Shown here one piece after another: positions 28,257-37,563 of a stretch of 64,000 nt of DNA. The notes beneath the pieces are model-generated. The model worked only from the letters and a program-made list of their open reading frames with translations. It did not search any database and was not told the DNA's origin. Source of the DNA: a virus; the IMG/VR virus record IMGVR_UViG_3300037189_021352, positions 1-64,000 of that record; one strand, given 5' to 3'. How positions within the stretch are numbered: the stretch's first letter is position 1; every line of letters starts with the position of its first letter. Both the position numbers and the translations under genes were made by a program.

Positions 28257-28649
28257 CTACGGAATCATTGGTACATTACTACTAGGAGTATTATTTTTAG
28301 AAATTCCGGGTTCAGATCCAGAAGCATCAGCTGTTTGTGCTTGTGCTTGTGTTGGAGTAGTTATGGTGGAGGAACTTTGACCTCCATTAGAACTAGAACC
28401 AGCTTGATATGCATCAAAAGCAGCTTTAGTGGCTGGATCCATGGATCCAGCTGACTGGGGCATGATACCAGATTGTGTAGCTGAATTTTTTGCATATGTA
28501 CTATAAGCATCAGCTATTCTTTTTTGATCATCGGGGCTCAATTTTAAAAAATTTTGTATAGGTGCGTGAAGAGAATCTGACGATGTGTTTGAGCTATAAT
28601 CTTCCAGTTGAAGAAGGGTTTTTTTAATAATGTCATCAAATAATTTCAT
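28257..28649 (-). CDS. Hypothetical late protein, 130 aa
   Basis: The start MKLFDDIIKKTLLQLEDY is an amphipathic helix comparable to the other leaders in this window. The middle contains a helical segment, and the C-terminal half is Ser/Gly/Gln-rich and disordered. The CCTAAATA octamer at exactly 5-nt spacing indicates late expression. Virion-internal role inferred only. Confidence 0.5.
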   Translation of the reverse strand: MKLFDDIIKKTLLQLEDYSSNTSSDSLHAPIQNFLKLSPDDQKRIADAYSTYAKNSATQSGIMPQSAGSMDPATKAAFDAYQAGSSSNGGQSSSTITTPTQAQAQTADASGSEPGISKNNTPSSNVPMIP

Positions 28650-28654
28650 AAGAT

Positions 28655-28662
28655 TATTTAGG
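28655..28662 (-). promoter_or_regulatory. Late promoter CCTAAATA (minus strand)
   Basis: The octamer ends 5 nt before the ATG at 28649. Confidence 0.62.
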
Positions 28663-28700
28663 GTAAAGGAAGTGTATTCACGATAGAGGCCCTGAAACTG

Positions 28701-28708
28701 GATAAATA
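28701..28708 (+). promoter_or_regulatory. Late promoter GATAAATA of the tail sheath gene
   Basis: The octamer ends 13 nt before the ATG at 28722, leaving room for a leader of about 8 nt. Confidence 0.55.
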
Positions 28709-28721
28709 TTTCATAATTTTT

Positions 28722-31199
28722 ATGTCAACAAGAACTATAGCTTCACCCGGTGTTCAGATTACAGAAATAGATAAATCTCAAATTTTACGCAATCCTGCAG
28801 GAACAAATGTGTTCATGACAGGTTTTGCCTCTCAAGGACCTACTGATGAAGTAGTTGTTATTGGCAGTGTTTCAGAATTTGAATCTACTTTTGGTACACC
28901 TACTAATGAAGCTGAAAGATACCTATATCATTCTGCTAGACAGGTTTTAACACAATCTCCAGCTAATTTAAAGGTTACCAGAATGGCTTATGGTTCTGGC
29001 TCTGGGATTGGTTTTGGTAATTCTTATAGCGCTTTGGTGTTTCCGGTTAAGGGATATACAGAAACTTTAAATGTTCCAGTTTTGAGTGGTTATCAATTAA
29101 ATTTTACAGTTTCTTCGTCTTTGACCTCTGAACATACACCGGTTTTAGCCTTTTCAGATTATACATCTTCAGTCAATAAATATGGATTTACACATTACAT
29201 TCATGTAGATACGACCGTAAATGGTGTAACTGGTATTTATGACTTCACCCTTTATCAAGATACCAGTTCTTATTCCTTAACCTATAATACCAGTGCAAAG
29301 ATTGGAACTCAATCAACTTACACCTCAGCTTCTTATACAGAAGCAAATTATTATGAAATTCAATCTCCTTATTCTATTTTATTAACAGAAGAAGAGTATC
29401 AATCTGTAATTTCAAATGATGTAGAGTGGTCTGACGCTTATATTCCGAGTCGAATTACAAATGTTGCAAATCTTAAATATGGTGGCATAGTAGTATTAAA
29501 TCCTACAAAAGTCACTGTAGATGATATACATCAAGGTTATTATATAGCATTAGCAGATAATGTAGAAAATAATCCTGGTTCAAATTTTACAAGTGTCACC
29601 GGAGTTCGAGCAGTTTTACAGACATCTGATAATTTACATCAAGAATTTACACAAATACCTTCTAGTCGTCTTAATTTTGCATTGAGTGGTTCTTATTTAA
29701 ATTCATCTGTTAATATTTCTAAGATTATAGAACAATACCCGACTGGGTATGATTTTGGTTCTTCTTTTTATAATGATAGTTTGTCCTTATTATCTTTTAA
29801 ACTAAGAACTTCTATATATGCCCAGGATACTGTAACCTTAGATTATGTATTGCAAGAAGGCTATACCGGTTCTTTGTATATTAATAAAACTCAAAATAAT
29901 CCTAGAGGTGGAAGTCCGGTAACTTTTGCTTTAGAAAAATTAGCAAATGGAAATTCTAGAGCATCAGACGTTAAAGTGTTGGTTAACCCGGTCATTTCTA
30001 GTACAGGTTCTTGGGTGGCTGATAACGGCTCTCCTCAAAAGAAAGTCCGTGTAGCAAACGCTGCTAAAAATTTATATTCTTTAGGGGTTTATTCTTCTAA
30101 TACAGATATTACTAGTAAAGATCTTGGCAATGTTCCTTTAAAATTACAAAGAATTTTAAACAGATTGGATGATCAAGATGAAGAAATAGATCTTCTACCA
30201 GAAGCTGGTTTGGGTACTATTTGGACTGGAGCAGTTGTTAAAAAAGCAGATATGTATCCAGCAGACAAATCTGATGGAAATTATTATTTTGATGAAAAAT
30301 ATCCAATTAGCTCAATTCTTTTATCTGAATTAAAAAATCAGACAACGGGCAATGAAAGTGTTTTAAAACAAAATTATGATTCAATTGTTCAGCAATTTTA
30401 CACATTTGCCGAAAAAACCCGCATGGATCATTTGTTTATACCCGATCCTTTAAGATATGTTTTTGTTAATGGTCCAGATTTCAAAACAACTAAAGTTGCT
30501 GGTTATAATTTTTCTTTAGATGTATTTTGGCCATTAAAAAATTTATTCAGTGATATTTCTTCTAGCTACGGAGCAACATACGGCAATTGGATCAAATATA
30601 ATGATGTTTATTCTAATCAATTAGTTTGGTTGCCAAATTCTGGATATGTAGCCGCAGATATTGCTTTCTCTACAGCACTGAACTTCCCGTGGTCTGCTCC
30701 GGCTGGTTTCAATAGGGGTGTAATGACAAACATTACAGATTTGGCTATTAATCCGACTCAAAAACAAAGAGACTTGTTATATCGTATAAACATTAATCCT
30801 ATAGCATTTTTTCCAGGAGATGGTTATGTGATATATGGACAAAAAACATTAATGAATAAGCCATCAGCTTTTGATAGAATTAATGTGCGTAGATTGTTCT
30901 TGTATTTAGAAAAGTCTGCAAAATCATTCTTGAAACAATATGTTTTTGAACCTAACACATTTGCTACTAGATCTCGTTTAATTAATGCTTTGTCTCCTAT
31001 ATTTAACCAAGCTAAAGTAAATGATGGTTTGTATGATTATAAAATTATTTGCGACGAAAGAAATAATACACCAGATGTAATAGACAACAATGAATTAAAA
31101 ATTTCAATTTATATTCAACCAGTTAGAACCGCAGAATTTATTCTAGCGGATTTTGTTGCTACTCGTACTGGGGTAAATTTCAACGAAATCACATCTTAA
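28722..31199 (+). CDS. 18: Contractile tail sheath protein (T4 gp18-like)
   Basis: The N-terminus ASPGVQITEIDKSQ and the following GTNVFMTGFASQGPTDEVVVI are the hallmark of myovirus sheath proteins. The C-terminal ~250 residues hold the conserved core (RGVMTNITDLAINPTQKQRDLLY, NVRRLFLYLEKSAK, LYDYKIICDERNNTPDVID), which forms the inner polymerising domain. At 825 residues it is longer than T4 gp18 (659); the excess lies in the middle, surface-exposed part. It contracts around the tube during infection. First gene of the tail operon. Confidence 0.96.
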   Translation: MSTRTIASPGVQITEIDKSQILRNPAGTNVFMTGFASQGPTDEVVVIGSVSEFESTFGTPTNEAERYLYHSARQVLTQSPANLKVTRMAYGSGSGIGFGNSYSALVFPVKGYTETLNVPVLSGYQLNFTVSSSLTSEHTPVLAFSDYTSSVNKYGFTHYIHVDTTVNGVTGIYDFTLYQDTSSYSLTYNTSAKIGTQSTYTSASYTEANYYEIQSPYSILLTEEEYQSVISNDVEWSDAYIPSRITNVANLKYGGIVVLNPTKVTVDDIHQGYYIALADNVENNPGSNFTSVTGVRAVLQTSDNLHQEFTQIPSSRLNFALSGSYLNSSVNISKIIEQYPTGYDFGSSFYNDSLSLLSFKLRTSIYAQDTVTLDYVLQEGYTGSLYINKTQNNPRGGSPVTFALEKLANGNSRASDVKVLVNPVISSTGSWVADNGSPQKKVRVANAAKNLYSLGVYSSNTDITSKDLGNVPLKLQRILNRLDDQDEEIDLLPEAGLGTIWTGAVVKKADMYPADKSDGNYYFDEKYPISSILLSELKNQTTGNESVLKQNYDSIVQQFYTFAEKTRMDHLFIPDPLRYVFVNGPDFKTTKVAGYNFSLDVFWPLKNLFSDISSSYGATYGNWIKYNDVYSNQLVWLPNSGYVAADIAFSTALNFPWSAPAGFNRGVMTNITDLAINPTQKQRDLLYRININPIAFFPGDGYVIYGQKTLMNKPSAFDRINVRRLFLYLEKSAKSFLKQYVFEPNTFATRSRLINALSPIFNQAKVNDGLYDYKIICDERNNTPDVIDNNELKISIYIQPVRTAEFILADFVATRTGVNFNEITS

Positions 31200-31201
31200 T
31201 T

Positions 31202-31209
31202 GATAAGTA
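31202..31209 (+). promoter_or_regulatory. Late-type promoter GATAAGTA
   Basis: The octamer ends 7 nt before the tail tube ATG at 31217. Confidence 0.52.
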
Positions 31210-31216
31210 ATATTAT

Positions 31217-31759
31217 ATGGCTGATATATTTTCCAATCAAAACATACAAAATTTTTACCAGACAGCTTATAAGAAAGATTTTGCTCGTAAAAATCTTTTT
31301 AGAGTAATAGGTATAGACACTGGAATATCTGGATTGACTTTTGATGAAACAGATTTGGTTTATGTAACATCCACATCTTTGCCACAGAGAGCCATTAATA
31401 ACGTTAAAGTCCCTTTTATGGGAATGTCTTTTAATGTGCCCGGGACTGCTAATTATCCAGCCAATGATGCTTGGCATTTAAAATTTAGAATGCCTCAGGA
31501 CTTGTCCATCAGAGCAAAATTGGAAGCTTGGTCTCGTATTATTTTTAATGATGCCACTACAACTGGTGCCTATAATTTAAATAATTTAGGAACTGTTTGG
31601 TTATCTTTAATGAGTAAAGGAGGTCAACCTATTCGTAATTACAAATTGATCGGAGCTTATTGTGTGTCTTTAGGTGATTATGCTTTAGATGTTACAGACA
31701 GTGGTTCTATTATAGAACAAGACGTAACCTTTGCTTATCAGTATTGGGAAAATTTTTAA
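31217..31759 (+). CDS. 19: Tail tube protein (T4 gp19-like)
   Basis: The 180-residue protein has the tube-fold signature: RKNLFRVIGIDTGI, LVYVTSTSLPQRAINNVKVP, FNVPGTANYP and W-x-LKFRMP, then a C-terminal LIGAYCVSLGDYALDV with a final ITFxY-type strand (DVTFAYQYWENF). Size (T4 gp19 has 163 residues) and position after the sheath gene agree. It forms the hexameric inner tube through which DNA passes. Confidence 0.92.
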   Translation: MADIFSNQNIQNFYQTAYKKDFARKNLFRVIGIDTGISGLTFDETDLVYVTSTSLPQRAINNVKVPFMGMSFNVPGTANYPANDAWHLKFRMPQDLSIRAKLEAWSRIIFNDATTTGAYNLNNLGTVWLSLMSKGGQPIRNYKLIGAYCVSLGDYALDVTDSGSIIEQDVTFAYQYWENF

Positions 31760-31767
31760 TTGAGAGT

Positions 31768-31785
31768 GTAGAATAAGTATTCTAC
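31768..31785. promoter_or_regulatory. Inverted repeat with late octamer, abutting ATG
   Basis: GTAGAATA and TATTCTAC form perfect 8-bp arms with a 2-nt centre, ending at the base before ATG 31786. The late-type octamer AATAAGTA (31772-31779) lies inside it, 6 nt from the start. Confidence 0.58.
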
Positions 31786-32520
31786 ATGGCATCAAATAAT
31801 TTTAAATTTGTTTTAGGAGCTACTAAATCTCCGAGTCCTTATTCTTCTTATTTAAATATTTTAAGCCAATGGCCAACTGCACCGGCATTGGCTACAATGT
31901 GGTTTGTGACTTTTAATATAGGCAGTATACCTGCTTTATTAAACAATCCAGCTTTGTTAGTAAGTGATATGGATTCTGGAGATTTTTTAGATTGGAACAT
32001 AAGCCAAACTACAGTTGATGCTTTATTAACTCCGGAGTTTCAACACCAAGCTCAAAATTTACTAGGTTGTGTTTTTGCTCAACAAATAACTATTCCCGGA
32101 GAATCCGTGGCAGTGAGTCAAACTGGGCTAAATTATGCAGGCTTCTTGACTCCTAATACTGCCAATCAAAGAACATTGAGTAATAAGATAAATGTTACCT
32201 TTATGGAAACCAATGCTTCTTTTTGTGATTTAATTATTCGTCCGTGGTTGGTTTTAGTAAGTCATTATGGCTTAATAGCTAGAGCTCCTAATTCTATTAA
32301 AAATGTTAAATGTAACTACATGGATGTAGTTCAATTTGCTAAAACAGATCCCTCAGTTACTGCTACTATAAGAAAAATTATAAGATATTGGAATGTGGTA
32401 CCTACAAATTTAGCAAGTACTACACTTTCCCAGTCAGTAGAAGGTTTAAAAAGAAGAGATGCCACATTTGCTTTTGATGGCTATACGGTTTTTGAGGCCG
32501 GTACATCTAACATGATGTAA
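31786..32520 (+). CDS. Tail-tube-like structural protein, 244 aa
   Basis: This is a beta-rich protein with pattern elements of the tube fold (QQITIPGESVAVSQTG, then KINVTFMETNASFCDLIIRPW). It follows the tube gene and precedes gp26/gp51-like genes. It could be a tube-fold paralogue, such as a tube initiator related to T4 gp54 or gp48, or a baseplate component. The family is uncertain; the virion role is well supported by position and promoter. Confidence 0.6.
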   Translation: MASNNFKFVLGATKSPSPYSSYLNILSQWPTAPALATMWFVTFNIGSIPALLNNPALLVSDMDSGDFLDWNISQTTVDALLTPEFQHQAQNLLGCVFAQQITIPGESVAVSQTGLNYAGFLTPNTANQRTLSNKINVTFMETNASFCDLIIRPWLVLVSHYGLIARAPNSIKNVKCNYMDVVQFAKTDPSVTATIRKIIRYWNVVPTNLASTTLSQSVEGLKRRDATFAFDGYTVFEAGTSNMM

Positions 32521-32527
32521 ATAAATA
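32520..32527 (+). promoter_or_regulatory. Late promoter AATAAATA
   Basis: The octamer begins within the preceding stop codon and ends 4 nt before the ATG at 32532. Confidence 0.55.
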
Positions 32528-32531
32528 GACA

Positions 32532-33488
32532 ATGAATCTGTATTTGTATAGTGTTTTAATGCCATTTTCCGGTATTAAAATTTTTTACAGAGAATTAAAT
32601 TCTAAAGAGCAAATAATTCTTTCCAAGGCTAATGTAATGTTGCCTTTAGAAGATGAATTCTTAGAAGATTACGGAAGAGTGTTGATGGATGTTGTCTTGG
32701 GTTGCATTAAAAATAAAGAAGATTTTTTAAAATTAAACCTAATAGAATATGTTTTATTCTTGTGCAAACTAAGAATAGTTTCTATAAATGAAGATATAGA
32801 ATTACAAGTTAAAAATCAAGATGAAGATTATTTAGAAGAAGATGAAATTAACAATGAACAAAAACAAATTGTTAAATTTACATTAAATTTATCTCATTTT
32901 ATGCTTCAATTATATGAAGCTAGTAAAAAAGAATTTGAGAATAGTGAAATTAAAGAAGGGGAAGTATCTATATTTTTAAATTGGCCCTCCATTAAAGATG
33001 AAAAATATTTTTTAAAAAACAAAGGAATGAAATTTGCTTTAGAATCTATTCCTTTGTTTATAGAAAGAATGGAAATATCAAATAAAAATATTAATTTTTT
33101 AGATTTTGATCTAGAACAAAAAACAAATATTTGTGATAGATTGCCGGCTAAATTGCAAAACAAAATACAAGAAAAAATAATAAATTGTATTAAAAAATTT
33201 TTAGAAGCTAAATTGTTTAAAGGAAAGATATCTGAATATTTAAATTTTAATTTTTATGATTTATCTTACCAAAATGTTTTAAGGTTATTATTTTCTGATA
33301 ATTTAAAAAATATATACCAGGAATATTACGTGTTGGCTTCTAGAAACATATCTCCAGCTTATATAGATAATATTACCATAGCAGAAAGAAAGGTATATTT
33401 TTCTTTTATAGAAAAAGAAATGTCCTCTCAAGATAATAATATATCCGGAAATGAAGCTTGGTCTTTTAAAAATGAAGACATGGCTTAA
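32532..33488 (+). CDS. Baseplate hub/assembly protein, T4 gp26/gp51-like
   Basis: The N-terminal ~100 residues match the T4 gp26/gp51 pattern: IKIFYRELNSKEQIILSKAN and LIEYVLFLCKLRIVS. The remainder is helical, with an acidic stretch (DEDYLEEDEINNEQK). In T4 these small proteins are needed for hub assembly and behave like tail assembly chaperones. At 318 residues this one is larger than T4 gp26 (208). A second related gene follows. Confidence 0.6.
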   Translation: MNLYLYSVLMPFSGIKIFYRELNSKEQIILSKANVMLPLEDEFLEDYGRVLMDVVLGCIKNKEDFLKLNLIEYVLFLCKLRIVSINEDIELQVKNQDEDYLEEDEINNEQKQIVKFTLNLSHFMLQLYEASKKEFENSEIKEGEVSIFLNWPSIKDEKYFLKNKGMKFALESIPLFIERMEISNKNINFLDFDLEQKTNICDRLPAKLQNKIQEKIINCIKKFLEAKLFKGKISEYLNFNFYDLSYQNVLRLLFSDNLKNIYQEYYVLASRNISPAYIDNITIAERKVYFSFIEKEMSSQDNNISGNEAWSFKNEDMA

Positions 33489-33514
33489 TAGTAACTAATT
33501 GCTAATTATTTTAT

Positions 33515-34327
33515 ATGGCAGAAGAAAATATAAGTTTTAATGATGTTTTAAGTACTCTTGATACATTTACTCAAGATTTATGTGTATTTGAGGCCTGGGT
33601 TCCTTCTTTACAAAAAAATGTTACTATAAAAGAATTAACAGCCAAACAGCAAAAACAATTATTAAATTTTGTGGTAGATTCGGCAACTAGCTATAAATCT
33701 TTTTTTGCCAAACCTTTTTATAATATTTTAACAGAAAACTGTAATCTATCTAAACAAGACATAGATAATTTATCATTTATAGACTATACTTCTTTGGCTA
33801 TTGCTATACGCAAACAGATATCTGAAACATTAAAAGTAGAATTTACTAATGACTCAGAAACTTATAGTGAAGACATAGCTCTTAATGTTATTTTAGAAAA
33901 TTTTCAAAATTTAAAGTATCCAGAACCACAAGACTTAACAACTACTAAGGAAACCTTGCAAGTTGATTTAAAAATTAAAATTCCTACAATTTTAGATGAT
34001 GTATTATACTTTGATCATCTACCAACTATCAAACGAGGAGATTCTCAAGAAGATGCTCTAAAATTAATAGTAGCAGAGGCTTACATATATGAAACCTCTA
34101 AATGTCTATCCGATGTTAGTATAAACGGCAAATCTATAAATTATTCTTCTTTGTCTGTAAAGCAGAGATATCAGCTTTTGGAAAGATTACCAGCTACTAT
34201 ATTACAGAAAATTTTATCACAATACGCCTCTTGGAGAAAATCTATTGACCAATGTCTAACTGTTGTTAGTTCTCGAAACGATTCTAAGACTCTGGAAATA
34301 GATACTTTATTATTTTTAACCTCTTAA
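33515..34327 (+). CDS. Baseplate hub/assembly protein, second gp26/gp51-like
   Basis: This shares the family layout with the preceding gene: VTIKELTAKQQKQLLNF near residue 40, then ILTENCNLSKQDIDNLSFIDYTSLAIAIRKQIS. The middle contains KIPTILDDVLYFD. The pair stands just before the tape-measure candidate, the place where many myoviruses encode their two tail assembly chaperones. It may act with the preceding protein in coating the tape measure; this is inference. Confidence 0.6.
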   Translation: MAEENISFNDVLSTLDTFTQDLCVFEAWVPSLQKNVTIKELTAKQQKQLLNFVVDSATSYKSFFAKPFYNILTENCNLSKQDIDNLSFIDYTSLAIAIRKQISETLKVEFTNDSETYSEDIALNVILENFQNLKYPEPQDLTTTKETLQVDLKIKIPTILDDVLYFDHLPTIKRGDSQEDALKLIVAEAYIYETSKCLSDVSINGKSINYSSLSVKQRYQLLERLPATILQKILSQYASWRKSIDQCLTVVSSRNDSKTLEIDTLLFLTS

Positions 34328-34333
34328 ACAAAT

Positions 34334-34353
34334 ATAGAATCTAAGTATTCTAT
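34334..34353. promoter_or_regulatory. Inverted repeat with late octamer TCTAAGTA, abutting ATG
   Basis: ATAGAAT and ATTCTAT form 7-bp arms around CTAAGT, ending at the base before ATG 34354. The octamer TCTAAGTA (34340-34347) ends 6 nt from the start. Confidence 0.55.
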
Positions 34354-36084
34354 ATGGGATTGTTTGAAAATAAAGAAGATCATGTCTCTTTAAGTGATGA
34401 ATATGTGCAATTCTTAAAATCATTTTCTGTTTCTAAAGAAGAAATAAATGAGCTTAAGAAAGGCATTTATGACTATACAAGATCTATGCATGAAGATTTT
34501 GTATCTGTAACTAAGCAATTAACCTCCAAAGAACCCACAGAATCACAACGCATACGAGCTGATTCTGATAAATCTTCAGATCAAAAAATGATAGATTTAA
34601 TGTTTCTTGTTGAAAAAAATACAAAAGACATGGTAAATGGTTTATTTTTATTGAATCACAATCTCGGAATAGTGGGTGGAGAGCAAAAAGGTTTTTCTGA
34701 TCATCCAGATGAAAGAAAAAAAAATAGATACTATGAACCAGATATAGTAGAATCCCTTAAAGCGGCTGCTTATAACATGTCTAGGATTGCAGCTAGACCG
34801 GTACAATCTACTATACAAAACACCGGATCTATTTTAGGGGAATTAATGGGTTTATTATCTTTAGGTAGTTTGGCTGCTGTATTGGGTCCGTTATTTGTAG
34901 GACCCTTTTTAAAGTGGTTTGATGAAAATTTTGGAACAAATTTAAAACAAACTTTAGACAAAGTAATGGCTCCTTTTAAAGGGCTAGAGTCCACTGTTGA
35001 ACATATAGGAAAGTGGGCGTTTTTAATGATAACTCATCCAATGGAGGCTATTAAAACTTTGATGGAAGCTGTTACAGCTCTGGGTAAAGTAATGTGGGGT
35101 GCGGTTGAAATGGCTGGTAAAGTGGCTGGTGCGGGAGTTAAGGCAGTGGGTGCTGGAGTTAAGGCTATAGGTTCTATAGGAGCAAAAAAAACTGCAGAAA
35201 TAGAAGCCAAGGCCGCAGCTGAAGCTAGTACTAGAATAGCAGCAGATGTTGCAGCAGCAGAAGCCAAAGTTGGTTCCAAGGTAATTGGAGAGGTTACTGC
35301 TAAAGTAGGTGGTGGTATGTTTTCAAAATTAGTAGGTGGTGCTTTTAAAAAACTTCCAATTGTGGGTTTTTTAATAAGTGCTGGTATAGGTATTAAAAAA
35401 TTGTATGACGGAGATATTACCAGTGGAGTATTAAATTTTTTATCAGCAGGGGCGGGTTTATTGGATTTTGTGGTACCTGGTTTGGGCTTGGGTTTATCTT
35501 TGCTTATAGACGTATTTGATGCAAAGCTGGATATAGAATCTAACGGTGATGCTAGTAAAAAAAGTGGTTTAATTTCAAAAGTGTTTACAGATTTAAAAAA
35601 TACAATATGGGATTCTATATTATCTTTTTTTAATTATGTAAGTGATACAGTCAAGGGATGGTTGGGTATTAAAGTTTCTAAGTCTCCAGAAAAACCAAAA
35701 ATACTAGAAGAAAATGCTAAAAATTTATCTTCTAGTCCAGAAGTATCTAAGTCTTCATCTCCTGTATTAGAAAAATCACCCAGCACTTTAGCAGTTCCGT
35801 TGGATTACACTAATCCAGTATTGGATAAAAAAATGCAATATGATAAACAAGAACAAAAAACTTTTGAATATCAAAATCAACAAACTACATCTATATTAAA
35901 AGAATATATGGATGAAATGATGAAGGTCTTTAAAGAGTTTTCAGTTCCACCAACTGTTATTAGTAATGTAAGCAATTCTAAACCAGCACCGGCTGGTCCT
36001 ATTCCAACTCAACGAGATGGAGTAAAGGATAGTAGAAATGATTACTATTCTAGACAAAGTTATCTCTATAGATCTGGATTTTAA
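34354..36084 (+). CDS. Tail tape measure / hub protein, T4 gp29-like candidate
   Basis: The 576-residue helical protein has an N-terminal coiled coil (KEEINELKKGIYDYTRSM), hydrophobic segments (LMGLLSLGSLAAVLGPLFVGP and KLPIVGFLISAGIGIKKLYDGDI), an Ala-rich helix between, and a disordered Ser/Pro-rich tail. This is the common tape-measure composition, and T4 gp29 has 590 residues. Position after the two chaperone-like genes fits. If it sets tail length, the tail should be about as long as that of T4. Confidence 0.65.
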   Translation: MGLFENKEDHVSLSDEYVQFLKSFSVSKEEINELKKGIYDYTRSMHEDFVSVTKQLTSKEPTESQRIRADSDKSSDQKMIDLMFLVEKNTKDMVNGLFLLNHNLGIVGGEQKGFSDHPDERKKNRYYEPDIVESLKAAAYNMSRIAARPVQSTIQNTGSILGELMGLLSLGSLAAVLGPLFVGPFLKWFDENFGTNLKQTLDKVMAPFKGLESTVEHIGKWAFLMITHPMEAIKTLMEAVTALGKVMWGAVEMAGKVAGAGVKAVGAGVKAIGSIGAKKTAEIEAKAAAEASTRIAADVAAAEAKVGSKVIGEVTAKVGGGMFSKLVGGAFKKLPIVGFLISAGIGIKKLYDGDITSGVLNFLSAGAGLLDFVVPGLGLGLSLLIDVFDAKLDIESNGDASKKSGLISKVFTDLKNTIWDSILSFFNYVSDTVKGWLGIKVSKSPEKPKILEENAKNLSSSPEVSKSSSPVLEKSPSTLAVPLDYTNPVLDKKMQYDKQEQKTFEYQNQQTTSILKEYMDEMMKVFKEFSVPPTVISNVSNSKPAPAGPIPTQRDGVKDSRNDYYSRQSYLYRSGF

Positions 36085-36086
36085 TT

Positions 36087-37556
36087 ATGGCTTTTAATTT
36101 TTTCTACATAAAAACAAATAATACCAGTAAATTTTTAGGCAATGAGTCTATAAATTATCCAACCGCCGTAAAAACTGGCGACGGTATACTAGATGTACAC
36201 GGAAGTTTTCGTTGGAAAAATACTGGCAATGTAGATGAAGTACCAAAAATTTGCCTCACAGAATATAAATTAAATTACGGAACATGGGTAGCAAATTTAA
36301 CTCGATTGTGGACTAATATAACTTCTAATAATAGTAGTTCTATTAAAGGATTTTTATCCAAAGCTTCTTTTGGTGATCCATATCAAAATTTATACATAGG
36401 AGAACAAACTGGATTTTATTATAATTTACCTTATTTAAAAAACAGTGGTTCTATAAGAGGTGACGGCTTTTCTAATTCTTGGGGTGAAAAGAAAGGTTTA
36501 ATGGAAACCATAGGTGACACATTTGCTCCTAACCTTAAGAAGTTAATAGATAATATAGGTGAAAATGTAATAGGTGGATTAACCGGTCAGGGTTGGGGAG
36601 CTGAGAAACTTTGGAAATATATAGAGTCTACAGCCAGAACAGTTACTATATCTTTTCCTCTTTACAATACATATTCTTTAAAAGAAGCTAATGATAATTT
36701 TAGTTTTGTAAGCTTATTGGCTTTTCAAAACATGAAAACAAGAACTTCTTATATGACCTTTTTGCCTCCAAAAGTTTATGTAGTAGATACCATGGATGAT
36801 GGCGGCATATATATGCCCATTGCTTATATTGCAGATTTAAAAATAGAAAGTATAGGTACTTTAAGAAAAATGTCTGACTTCGGAACTGCGGCTGGTGGAC
36901 TTAATACTACTGGATATCGAATGATACCAGAAGCTTATAAGGTTACCATAGTAATGAAGGAGTTGATACCAGAAAGTACTAATATTATGCAAGGGGTGCT
37001 GGGTCAAAATAAAGTTCAGGTTATAGGCTCTCCTCAAAGCATTACAGCAGCTACGCCAACCAGTAATCCGACTTATAATTTAGATAGTTTTGGATCAAAT
37101 GGAACAGTTGGTGCTGGAATTAATGTAGGCTCTCCTACAGATACAGGTATTGTGTCGGTTACTAACAACAATGAAAATAATACAACAAAACCACAAACCT
37201 TTTTTAACCCTTTACAAGAAACCCCCAATTCATTTACTCCAGTAGGTAATATACCAGCAAATTATCAAACTGGCAGTTTTTCAATTCCAGGGGTGCCATC
37301 TCGAGAAGTCTTAGACATATTTAATAAAGCTGGTGACTCAGCGGCGATAGATGGTGGAATACCTTTTAAGCTTGACGTTACACAAACTAAACCAGATCAG
37401 GGTGAAGGTTCAACAACTTTTCAATATAGTGGATCCAAGGAGCAGATAGAATCTGTTAATAAACAACTTCAATCTCTACAATCATCTTCTTCTAAGTCTT
37501 CTAAGAAACCTCAAGATTCTAGTCCAGCAAATTTTAGTTTATTTCCCGGAATGTAA
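36087..37556 (+). CDS. Baseplate / tail-tube junction protein, T4 gp48-like candidate
   Basis: The protein is beta-rich, with DPYQNLYIGEQTGFYYNLPYL (~residues 92-112), TVTISFPLYNTYSLKEAND and PPKVYVVDTMDDGGIYMPIAYIADL, a layout seen in large-phage proteins at the tube-baseplate junction. The C-terminal ~150 residues are Ser/Thr/Pro-rich. It starts 2 bp after the tape-measure gene and precedes a LysM baseplate protein. The gp48 identity rests on position and pattern. Confidence 0.5.
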   Translation: MAFNFFYIKTNNTSKFLGNESINYPTAVKTGDGILDVHGSFRWKNTGNVDEVPKICLTEYKLNYGTWVANLTRLWTNITSNNSSSIKGFLSKASFGDPYQNLYIGEQTGFYYNLPYLKNSGSIRGDGFSNSWGEKKGLMETIGDTFAPNLKKLIDNIGENVIGGLTGQGWGAEKLWKYIESTARTVTISFPLYNTYSLKEANDNFSFVSLLAFQNMKTRTSYMTFLPPKVYVVDTMDDGGIYMPIAYIADLKIESIGTLRKMSDFGTAAGGLNTTGYRMIPEAYKVTIVMKELIPESTNIMQGVLGQNKVQVIGSPQSITAATPTSNPTYNLDSFGSNGTVGAGINVGSPTDTGIVSVTNNNENNTTKPQTFFNPLQETPNSFTPVGNIPANYQTGSFSIPGVPSREVLDIFNKAGDSAAIDGGIPFKLDVTQTKPDQGEGSTTFQYSGSKEQIESVNKQLQSLQSSSSKSSKKPQDSSPANFSLFPGM

Positions 37557-37559
37557 ATA
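37552..37559 (+). promoter_or_regulatory. Late-type promoter TGTAAATA
   Basis: The octamer overlaps the stop codon of the preceding gene and ends 4 nt before the ATG at 37564. Confidence 0.45.
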
Positions 37560-37563
37560 AAAT

